Assembly (NCBI RefSeq): GCF_000016985.1
Contig: NC_009633.1
Location: 620,001-684,000, forward strand
Reading direction: 5' to 3'
From: Alkaliphilus metalliredigens QYMF
GTDB lineage: Bacteria; Bacillota; Clostridia; Peptostreptococcales; Natronincolaceae
DNA: 64,000 nucleotides
Shown here: piece by piece, positions 45,774 through 52,096 of the stretch
How the letters are laid out: the number at the start of each line of letters is the position of its first letter
How positions within the stretch are numbered: the first letter of the stretch is position 1
The notes under the pieces: model-generated
Told to the model about the DNA's origin: nothing
Database searches by the model: none
Seen by the model: only the letters and a program-made list of their open reading frames with translations
Translations under genes and position numbers: made by a program

Positions 45774-46047
45774 CAGTGGGGACGGTTCTCGTTGACGTGC
45801 ATTTTAGAATATGATATGTTCAAGTAGGGGGGCTAGAGATGCCAAGGGAAGCAAGAGAAAGGATCAAAGAAATGGACAATCCCAAAAGCATATCAGACCT
45901 TCAAAAACTAGAAAAAGATAAACGAAATAAGATATTAGGAAAAGCCAAGGAAATTGAGGGGATTTCTATTCTCCAGATTTCAAGAATAACTGGGATTACT
46001 AGACAAGTGATCAAGAAAACTTAGCAACGAGAACCGTCCCTGTTGCA
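45774..46047 (+). mobile_element. Mini RAYT element (internally deleted, non-autonomous)
   Basis: Left end GTGGGGACGGTTCTCGTTG, right end CAACGAGAACCGTCCCTGTTG, imperfect inverted repeats. Inside are the leader and first six codons of the RAYT gene at 48.4 kb joined in frame to its last 55 codons. The joint lies at an AAGCAAGAGA sequence present at both sites in the parent, so the deletion likely used that direct repeat. The element separates the truncated small membrane protein gene from an agrC fragment. Confidence 0.8.
45839..46024 (+). CDS. Mini-element protein: RAYT C-terminal helix-turn-helix
   Basis: 61 residues. The first six codons (MPREAR) are the RAYT start and the rest is its C-terminal part, ending in ISILQISRITGITRQVIKKT, a helix-turn-helix. 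The catalytic domain is absent. It keeps a GGGGGG-type ribosome site, so it could be made as a small DNA-binding protein that competes at the repeat ends. Expression is not known. Confidence 0.5.
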   Translation: MPREARERIKEMDNPKSISDLQKLEKDKRNKILGKAKEIEGISILQISRITGITRQVIKKT

Positions 46048-46051
46048 CTGT

Positions 46052-46534
46052 ATCGAAGAAGAATTCTCTAGTGTAAATGAGATTATAGATATAGGCCATC
46101 CAATCATTATGGTATTGGTTGATATTAAAAGAGAAAAAGCACGGAGAGAAAAAATATCTTTTGATATTGAAATTGATGTGCCTAGGAATTTAACCATTGA
46201 TGATATTGACTTATCGATCGTTTTAAGTAATGTGCTAGATAATGCTATTGAAGCATGTATAAGCTCGAATTCCGTTAACATGACGATTGATTTGAAGATG
46301 TACGTTAATGAAGGATACCTTATTATAAAGATAGTAAACACCAAATCACCTTCTTATTTTATAGATGAAGAAAGTATAGAACAATCATTTACAACAAAGC
46401 CAGATAAATCTAACCATGGAATTGGATTAAGAAATATAAAAAAAGTAATTGTTCAAAACAATGGATATATAAAATTGAATGATAAGGGCACTGTTATGGA
46501 GATACAAATAGCTCTGCCTCAAATAGAAAGATGA
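46052..46534 (+). pseudogene. agrC: Second agrC copy, 3' fragment
   Basis: Repeats 35808-36290 with about a dozen base differences counted by eye. It keeps the last 160 residues: the ATPase domain (NVLDNAIEAC; HGIGLRNIKKV) through to the same stop codon and hairpin. The sensor half and the phospho-histidine are gone. The left break is the right end of the mini RAYT element. Confidence 0.88.
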
Positions 46535-46640
46535 CCTGGTAAAGTAGGTCATCTTTTGTTAGTTAGGACACCTTTTCAACCACTTAAGCCAATTGTATTG
46601 ATTATAAATCATCTTGCATGCTATATTAAGTTTAAAAGTT
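46535..46640 (+). repeat. Second copy of the agrC-agrB intergenic block
   Basis: Matches 36291-36397 almost exactly, including the hairpin and the TTGATT/TATATT promoter. The match ends at TTTAAAAGT, just before the agrB ribosome site of the first copy. Confidence 0.82.
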
Positions 46641-46747
46641 GAATAATATGATGAGATAGAACCATGTGTGTACTTTTTCAGTACCACCATGCGCTTAGCT
46701 GTCACGAATATACTAACCTTTACAAAAATATATGTTAATAAACCTAG

Positions 46748-46870
46748 CCTCAATTTTTTTTACCAATCTTCCTTATTATTTCCATTATTCTAGTACCCAT
46801 AGATGCACCACTAGATACCCCTAATAAACCATTAGAAAACTATGAAATAAACAAATATAGAAAAAGAAGT
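46748..46870 (+). pseudogene. agrB: agrB C-terminal fragment of a divergent copy
   Basis: An open stretch reads FLIISIILVPIDAPLDTPNK then PLENYEINKYRKRSLATVV. It matches the loop and helix after the last third of AgrB (compare PIETPNKPLTSHEKRLYKTR in the intact one) but differs at many residues, so it came from a different agr locus. It runs in frame into the next exported-protein gene without a stop. Confidence 0.65.
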
Positions 46871-46879
46871 CTAGCAACA

Positions 46880-47380
46880 GTGGTTTTTGCTGAAAATAAC
46901 TCTTTATCTTCGGATGAAAAAAACATATCACACACAAATAAAGTAGATCTATCTGTTGAATTGAAAGAAGTAGATGTTTTTACTGAAACAGTTGATAATT
47001 TTCCTAGAGATGTTTTTGAAGAAGTATTTACAAAAGAAGGTATAGAGTTCTTAAGAGAATATTTTAATGCTGATATAATTTATACAGAAGATTATGTGAG
47101 TGTGAAAATTAAAACTAGAATACTACCATCTGCTGAACAAGGACTTGTTTTTTATGCAGACGGAATTCCAGTAAATGTTAGTCCTGAAGGTACTACTCGG
47201 GTAGCTAAAGATACAAAAGTAATATCAAGAACAGATGCTGAGCATGAACATAATATTATTAGCCATTCTAATCACGATGATGCTAAAATAATTGAAGACT
47301 TCTTTACCGCTTCTATTGAGAAGACTAGTTCAAATAAATCAGAAGTTGTTTTCAGAACTAGTGCAGGAGAATTAATTTAG
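46880..47380 (+). CDS. Exoprotein fragment fused to an agrB remnant; ends at an in-frame TAG
   Basis: 166 residues from a GTG at 46880 with no good ribosome site. The first residues (VVFAENNSL) look like the end of a signal peptide; the hydrophobic core has been replaced by the agrB fragment. The rest is polar and acidic (VDLSVELKEVDVFTETVDNF; NADIIYTEDYVSVKIKTRIL). The frame ends at TAG 47378 and the next gene continues in the same frame three bases later, so this is probably the first part of one broken gene. Family unknown. Confidence 0.5.
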   Translation: MVFAENNSLSSDEKNISHTNKVDLSVELKEVDVFTETVDNFPRDVFEEVFTKEGIEFLREYFNADIIYTEDYVSVKIKTRILPSAEQGLVFYADGIPVNVSPEGTTRVAKDTKVISRTDAEHEHNIISHSNHDDAKIIEDFFTASIEKTSSNKSEVVFRTSAGELI

Positions 47381-47383
47381 ATA

Positions 47384-47740
47384 ATGGCTGAAAAAGAAGA
47401 TGAATCTATTAATATTTCCAGTAAAGGTTATGGTGATATATATTATCCTGGTGACTGGGTTCACTGTAATAGATTTAATGGACAACTTACAGATGATATA
47501 CATTATGATTGGAGGAATGGAACTGCTTTAGAGCGAGCTGCTGCTTTGAGAAATTTTTATTCAAGTGATTGTCATATAGCAATAGTTCAAGCAGGCAGTA
47601 GGTGTACAGGTATAGGTTCATGTAATTGTAATACAAATGAAGGACCTGCATATTGCTCCGGTTTTACTAAAGATAAAGATTCTGGAGTCCATTGCCCTTA
47701 CACATATCATAAACACTCAGGATTAGTAGTTCCTAGATAA
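47384..47740 (+). CDS. Cysteine-rich C-terminal part of the same exoprotein
   Basis: 118 residues in the same frame as the preceding fragment, separated only by TAG and ATA. It begins MAEKEDESINISSKGYGDIY and contains seven cysteines (DWVHCNRF; DCHIAIVQAG; RCTGIGSCNCN; AYCSG; HCPYTYHKH) and several histidines, suggesting a disulfide or metal-stabilised secreted domain. No clear ribosome site precedes its ATG. The two pieces together would make a protein of about 286 residues. I do not recognise it. Confidence 0.5.
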   Translation: MAEKEDESINISSKGYGDIYYPGDWVHCNRFNGQLTDDIHYDWRNGTALERAAALRNFYSSDCHIAIVQAGSRCTGIGSCNCNTNEGPAYCSGFTKDKDSGVHCPYTYHKHSGLVVPR

Positions 47741-47747
47741 TATTATT

Positions 47748-48221
47748 ATGGAAAAAACTAATTATATTATTTTTATTATACTTATTATTATATTTGCTGT
47801 TTTAATCAATAACTATTTTAATCCAGATAAAACAAGAATAGAAATTACATCAGTACAAAAGATAGAAATTTATGAATTTGACAGTTTCTCTAAATTTAGC
47901 AATAATCAAATAGGTGTCATCTATGATGAAGGAAAGTTATCAAAATTTATGATAATAATAAATTCGTTAGATACATCAGAAGGGATTAAAAAAATAGATC
48001 TTCCGGATAATATTAATCTAGAGTCTTTTGAGTACTACTTCCACATAAGGCCTGAATTTGAGTATATTGAGGATGATAAAATACAAAAAGGTTCTTTTCT
48101 TCTACATATTTTAATTGACAACCTGGAAGGAAAATCATACATAACTTTTTCAGGAACGGAATTAGTCTATATTCTAGATAAAAAAAGCACAAAGATTCTA
48201 GAGGAAATATTTTCTATGTAA
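47748..48221 (+). CDS. Hypothetical protein with one membrane anchor
   Basis: 157 residues. Membrane helix YIIFIILIIIFAVLINNYF at the N-terminus, then an extracytoplasmic domain rich in beta-type segments (TRIEITSVQKIEIYEFDSF; SYITFSGTELVYILDKKS). It begins seven bases after the exoprotein stop and is probably cotranscribed. Position and topology would suit an immunity or accessory protein for that exoprotein, but no family was recognised. Confidence 0.55.
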   Translation: MEKTNYIIFIILIIIFAVLINNYFNPDKTRIEITSVQKIEIYEFDSFSKFSNNQIGVIYDEGKLSKFMIIINSLDTSEGIKKIDLPDNINLESFEYYFHIRPEFEYIEDDKIQKGSFLLHILIDNLEGKSYITFSGTELVYILDKKSTKILEEIFSM

Positions 48222-48308
48222 AGACAATGAAGCTAAGGGGACGTTTGGGGATCAGTGAAAAAGTCTCTAGTAAAGAATTAACAATATGATAATAGCTCTT
48301 GCTTAAAA

Positions 48309-48354
48309 ACATATAAAAACTAGTGAAAGCATTGAATTCACTAGTTTTTTATGT
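48309..48354. terminator. Palindromic terminator before the RAYT element
   Basis: AAAAACTAGTGAA and TTCACTAGTTTTTT form a 13-bp stem with an eight-base loop, extended by ACATA/TATGT. It lies just outside the left end of the RAYT element. Confidence 0.8.
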
Positions 48355-48426
48355 AGGAGACAATGGGGACGGTTCTTGTTGGCGTACATTTTTAAATATG
48401 ATATATTGCAAGTAGGGGTGATAGAG

Positions 48427-48945
48427 ATGCCAAGGGAAGCAAGACAAAGAAGTAAAACAGGAATTTATCATGTGATAGTACGAGGAATAAACCAACAAAA
48501 TATTTTTGAAGATAATGAAGATAGGAAAAGGTACTTAGAAACAATGGCGAGATTTAAGAATGAGCTTGGTTTTGAAGTATATGCATATTGCCTACTGAAT
48601 AATCATGTTCATTTATTAATCAAAGAAAAAGAAGTAAAACTATCAAAGATATTTAAAAAGATTGGCACAAGCTATGTGCACTATTTCAATTGCAAATATG
48701 AGAGGAATGGACATTTATTTCAAGATCGGTATAAAAGCGAAGTAGTAGAAACTGATTCATATCTTCATACAGTCACAAGATATATACATCAGAATCCTGT
48801 GAAAGCAAAAGTATCAAGTATAAAAGATTATAAATGGAGCAGTTACAATCATTATATTGAAGGACATGGTATCACCGATGTTGAATTTTACCTGAGGATG
48901 CTGAGTAGAGAAAAAGACATGGCGATAAAAAGATATATACATTAG
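48427..48945 (+). CDS. REP-associated tyrosine transposase (RAYT), catalytic part
   Basis: 172 residues of a Y1-family transposase. The N-terminal MPREARQRSKTGIYHVIVRG is the RAYT signature; NNHVHLLIKE holds the HUH metal-binding pair and the catalytic Tyr should be in TDSYLHTVTRYIHQNP. ATG 48427 follows GTAGGGGTG. The frame stops at TAG 48943-48945 right after KRYIH, while the family's C-terminal part continues in frame beyond it. These enzymes cut and move REP palindromes as single strands. With the stop, activity is uncertain. Confidence 0.85.
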   Translation: MPREARQRSKTGIYHVIVRGINQQNIFEDNEDRKRYLETMARFKNELGFEVYAYCLLNNHVHLLIKEKEVKLSKIFKKIGTSYVHYFNCKYERNGHLFQDRYKSEVVETDSYLHTVTRYIHQNPVKAKVSSIKDYKWSSYNHYIEGHGITDVEFYLRMLSREKDMAIKRYIH

Positions 48946-49185
48946 ATGAATGAGTTTAGTGATGAACAGTGTTTAGAAATTAAAAATAATATAAGATTAA
49001 CTGATGAAAAAGCAAGAGAACGGATCAAAGAAATGGACAATCCCAAAAGCATATCAGACCTTCAAAAACTAGAAAAAGATAAACGAAATAAGATATTAGG
49101 AAAAGCCAAGGAAATTGAGGGGATTTCTATTCTCCAGATTTCAAGAATAACTGGGATTACTAGACAAGTGATCAAGAAAACTTAG
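48946..49185 (+). pseudogene. RAYT C-terminal part beyond an in-frame TAG
   Basis: 79 residues in the same frame as the catalytic part, starting at the ATG directly after the TAG. It ends in the helix-turn-helix ISILQISRITGITRQVIKKT, which in intact RAYTs binds the repeat. The two parts add up to the usual length of about 250 residues, so a single nonsense mutation (or programmed stop) divides the gene. The ATG has no clear ribosome site. Confidence 0.7.
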
Positions 49186-49345
49186 CAACGAGAACCGTCC
49201 CAGTTGCACAACTCCTGTTGCACAACTGTTGCACCAAAAATATGTAAACTTATGATAATTATTCCATATTTTGATTATTTATGTTACTATAGTGTATGCT
49301 ATGTTTTATATATAGAATTAATCTAAACGAAAGGGGGGGGAGAAT

Positions 49346-49399
49346 ATGGAAGATATAAGAGATGAAGTGAAAATAAAGGTGTTGTTAAGACTTTTTTAA
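49346..49399 (+). pseudogene. Seventeen-codon ORF, probable gene start remnant
   Basis: ATG behind GGGGGGGGAG opens MEDIRDEVKIKVLLRLF and stops in a T6 run. The strong site suggests the head of a lost gene. I do not recognise it. Confidence 0.3.
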
Positions 49400-49491
49400 A
49401 TTTTGACAATATGATTACGCCAATGTTCACAAAAGGAAATTGGGTTTTCCTATATTATTGAGCTACCTACCTGTAATATGTTTATCCTAAA

Positions 49492-49521
49492 TTGACATAG
49501 ATATAATGACATAGATATAAT
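49492..49521 (+). promoter_or_regulatory. Promoter made by a tandem 14-base duplication
   Basis: GACATAGATATAAT occurs twice without a gap (49494-49507, 49508-49521). The result is TTGACA, an 18-base spacer and TATAAT, a near-consensus promoter 31 bases before the ECF-type gene. Confidence 0.6.
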
Positions 49522-49552
49522 AACGAGTATTCTTTCTGGAGGTGTAAGATAA

Positions 49553-50056
49553 ATGATAGCAAAGGTAAGGGACAAAAACAATTATATAGCAAGGACTGGG
49601 GTGCTATTGGCTTTGGCATTGGTATTTCAAATTGGATTCACAGGTTTTGCTCAGCCAGTGGTTGGCCCCTTAGTGAATATGGTATTAATCATGAGTGTGA
49701 TAAAAGTGGGGGTAACTGCTGGCATGATGATAGGATGCCTCACTCCCTTGGTTGCATTTTTAGTAGGCATCATGGGACTGTTTCCTGTGGTACCCTTTAT
49801 TATGATGGGAAACTGTCTATTTGTTGTTCTTTTTCATGTGATGAGAAAAAATAAAGGAAGGCAATGGGAGTATATTGCTTTAGGAATAGCTGCCATTGGG
49901 AAGGCTGGATTTTTAGCCTTCTCCATAAGGTATGTGGTGGTGTTCTTTGTGCCTCAGATACCGCCACCATTAATTGCGGCACTGTCTCTACCACAGTTTT
50001 ATACATCTCTTGTGGGGGGATTAATGGCAATTGTTGTTTCAAGGTTGTTCAGGTAA
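49553..50056 (+). CDS. ECF transporter S component-like membrane protein
   Basis: 167 residues with five or six membrane helices. It begins with the ARTGVLLALALVFQIGF segment typical of substrate-binding S components, and has small-residue-rich helices (GPLVNMVLIMSVIKVGVTAG). S components capture vitamins or metal-chelate precursors and share a common energising module encoded elsewhere. It has a TCTGGAGGTG ribosome site. The ligand is unknown. An agrC tail fragment is joined almost directly to its end. Confidence 0.65.
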   Translation: MIAKVRDKNNYIARTGVLLALALVFQIGFTGFAQPVVGPLVNMVLIMSVIKVGVTAGMMIGCLTPLVAFLVGIMGLFPVVPFIMMGNCLFVVLFHVMRKNKGRQWEYIALGIAAIGKAGFLAFSIRYVVVFFVPQIPPPLIAALSLPQFYTSLVGGLMAIVVSRLFR

Positions 50057-50203
50057 ATCGATATATAAAATTAAATGATAAGGGCACTGTTATGGAGATA
50101 CAAATAGCTCTGCCTCAAACACAAAAGATGCCCTAGTAAATTAGGTCATCTTTTGATAATTAGGACACCTTTATTATGACATTCACTTCGATTTATATGG
50201 AAT
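50057..50203 (+). repeat. Third set of agr fragments (agrC tail, hairpin, agrB piece)
   Basis: ATATATAAAATTAAATGATAAGG onward matches the last 60 bases of agrC, then the altered hairpin and TTAGGACACC block. After a gap, ATTATGACATTCACTTCGAT resembles the agrB segment at 36671. The pieces show that another agr copy once stood here. Confidence 0.7.
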
Positions 50204-50227
50204 AAGTTTAAACAGGAGGGACATTAA

Positions 50228-50965
50228 ATGAATAATCTCAGTGGAAGACTTATGATCGTGATGCTATGTGTATTTTTAGGGATTAGCATTTCAATACATT
50301 ATAAAAGCAACAAAACTACCAGTAATAAAGCTTTTATACCTCAATTTAACAGACAACAAATATCTATTGAATTAAATGAACTAAAAAATGAGAGAACCAT
50401 GCTTATGGAGGAATTAACAAATTTAGAAAAACGAGTCGCAGAATATAAGATATCTCGAGATGATGAGAATGTAATTATAAATAATCTGAAAACTGATTTA
50501 CAGCGATATCATATGATGATTGGATCTACAGATGTAAAAGGACCTGGATTGAAAATTACGCTTACTGATTCTCCAAGCTCCCCAGCATATGATTTTAATA
50601 GTGCGTCAAGCGTACTTATGTATAACTATGAAATGATAGTATATTTAATTAGTATTCTAAATGCCACAATGGCAGAGGCAATTTCAATCAATGATCAAAG
50701 ATATATAGATAATACAGCGATATATTTTACTTCAAATAATATCATGGTTAATTCAGTTCCTATGAAACCACCTTTTGTCATTACTGCCATAGGGACTCCT
50801 GAGGATTTAGAGTCTGCGCTATACATAAGGCAGGGATTTATGTGGGAAATGGAAACTTTTTACAATAACGTTCAAGTAGAGGTTGAAAAAGTAGATGAGG
50901 TTATTATTCCAAGATACGACGATGATATTGACTATAAATATGCCAAACCTGCTGAAAATATATAG
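50228..50965 (+). CDS. DUF881 family protein
   Basis: 245 residues. N-terminal membrane anchor (LMIVMLCVFLGISISI), a coiled coil near residues 45-95 (LNELKNERTMLMEELTNLEK), then the DUF881 domain with GPGLKITLTDSP and AEAISINDQRYIDNTAIYF and ending with a GSPEDLES-like IGTPEDLESALY. DUF881 proteins are common in Firmicutes and Actinobacteria, usually near division or sporulation genes; no function is firmly set. Start behind AGGAGG. A terminator follows. Confidence 0.8.
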   Translation: MNNLSGRLMIVMLCVFLGISISIHYKSNKTTSNKAFIPQFNRQQISIELNELKNERTMLMEELTNLEKRVAEYKISRDDENVIINNLKTDLQRYHMMIGSTDVKGPGLKITLTDSPSSPAYDFNSASSVLMYNYEMIVYLISILNATMAEAISINDQRYIDNTAIYFTSNNIMVNSVPMKPPFVITAIGTPEDLESALYIRQGFMWEMETFYNNVQVEVEKVDEVIIPRYDDDIDYKYAKPAENI

Positions 50966-51058
50966 AAAAATCATTAAGTAGAATAGAGGTTATCATAAAC
51001 AAACCAATGATATTTAAATAGAGATAAAAAACAAATAAAATCTATTATTAAATTAACT

Positions 51059-51090
51059 ACTGACTCTGGCTGGAGTCGGTTTTATTTTTT
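51059..51090 (+). terminator. Terminator after the DUF881 gene
   Basis: ACTGACTC and GAGTCGGT pair around TGGCTG and are followed by TTTATTTTTT. Confidence 0.82.
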
Positions 51091-51167
51091 GTATAAATCA
51101 TCAAAAAATAACTAAAACTAACATTTGAATATCATAAATTATCAAAATTGACAGGAGGGAAGCATAG

Positions 51168-51677
51168 ATGGCGGAGGATCTAAAGGAACAAGAAAGAAAT
51201 GATCTTGAAAAGCCATTACCTAAGGAAAAATACCAAGAACTAGAAGCCTATATTGATGATTTGCCGTCACTTGAGGGTCGATTAATTCAAATACTTCATA
51301 AAGCACAACAAATATTTGGATATTTACCTAGAGATATTCAACTGTTTGTGGCTAGGAGGTTGGGTATATCTGGGGCAAAGGTAAATGGTGTCATTACTTT
51401 TTATAGCTATTTTACACAGGAGCCTAGGGGTGAGCATACCATTAATGTTTGTACTGGGACGGCTTGTTTTGTCAAAGGGATCGGAAAAATCATTGAAGAA
51501 TTGGAAAGTCAACTCAATATAAAGCTTGGAAAGACCACTGAAGATATGAAATTTACATTGAAGGATGTACGTTGTGTTGGGGCCTGTGGGCTTGCGCCGT
51601 TAATTGTGGTGGATGAAAAAGTCTATGGTAGGGTGAAACCAGAGGATGTAGAAAAAATTATGTCGGAGTATCCATAG
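51168..51677 (+). CDS. hndA: NAD(P)-linked [FeFe] hydrogenase subunit A (NuoE-like, [2Fe-2S])
   Basis: 169 residues of the NuoE/HndA thioredoxin-like family. The four ligands of the [2Fe-2S] cluster are in CTGTACF and CVGACGLAP. The N-terminal helical part (LIQILHKAQQIFGYLPRDI) is typical. It is the first of four genes of an electron-bifurcating or NAD(P)-reducing hydrogenase and passes electrons between the flavin subunit and the rest. The ribosome site is GGAGGG. Confidence 0.9.
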   Translation: MAEDLKEQERNDLEKPLPKEKYQELEAYIDDLPSLEGRLIQILHKAQQIFGYLPRDIQLFVARRLGISGAKVNGVITFYSYFTQEPRGEHTINVCTGTACFVKGIGKIIEELESQLNIKLGKTTEDMKFTLKDVRCVGACGLAPLIVVDEKVYGRVKPEDVEKIMSEYP

Positions 51678-51688
51678 GAGGAGATCGG

Positions 51689-52078
51689 GTGTCATCTATT
51701 AAATCTTTAGAAGAATTACAAAAAATAAGAGAAGAAGTACAGCAAGGAATGGACTTAAGAAAATCAGAGGATGAAAAGCATATCAAAATTATGGTGGGAA
51801 TGGCCACCTGTGGAATCGCAGCTGGAGCAAGAGATACATTTAATACACTTTTAGAGGAAATAGATAAGCGAAAAATGAAAAATGTGTACTTAGTTCAAGT
51901 GGGGTGTATGGGTTATTGTCATGATGAACCTATTGTACAGGTCAATGCACCCGGTGCGTCCCCTGTTTTGTATGGTCACATTAATCAGGAAAAAGCAATT
52001 GAAATCATAGGGAAGCACATCGAAAAAGGTGAACTATTACAGGATTTAATTATCTCTAAATCCTTTGATCGGGTTTAA
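51689..52078 (+). CDS. hndB: Hydrogenase subunit B ([2Fe-2S] ferredoxin-like, HndB)
   Basis: 129 residues. Thioredoxin-like ferredoxin with cysteines in MATCGIAAGA and VGCMGYCHDEP, the HndB/NuoF-N pattern. GTG start behind GGAGGAG, 11 bases after hndA. It is the small electron carrier of Hnd-type hydrogenases. It lies between the NuoE-like and NuoF-like genes in the standard order. Confidence 0.87.
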   Translation: MSSIKSLEELQKIREEVQQGMDLRKSEDEKHIKIMVGMATCGIAAGARDTFNTLLEEIDKRKMKNVYLVQVGCMGYCHDEPIVQVNAPGASPVLYGHINQEKAIEIIGKHIEKGELLQDLIISKSFDRV

Positions 52079-52096
52079 AGTATTGGAGGGAAGTTA

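Larger units (their letters stand above)
48362..49210 (+). mobile_element. RAYT element with REP-like ends
   Basis: Bounded on the left by ATGGGGACGGTTCTTGTTGGC and on the right by CAACGAGAACCGTCCCAGTTGC, which are imperfect inverted repeats with the GGGACGGTTCT core. Just outside the right end ACTCCTGTTGCACAACTGTTGCAC holds a further short repeat of GTTGCAC. It carries one RAYT gene with an in-frame stop. The mini element at 45.8 kb is its deletion derivative. Confidence 0.75.

Noticed and set aside
46043-46534. Second histidine kinase gene
   Set aside because: It lacks the sensor part and the phospho-histidine, and is a truncated repeat of agrC.
46880-49185. Pyrrolysine or amber suppression as explanation of the in-frame TAG codons
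   Set aside because: No pyl genes or suppressor tRNA are in the window and the region is full of decayed genes; simple nonsense mutation is more likely. Kept only as a low-interest finding.
49864-50136. Separate ORF across the end of the S-component gene and the agrC tail
   Set aside because: It is out of frame with both real segments and arises from the junction; no ribosome site or domain.
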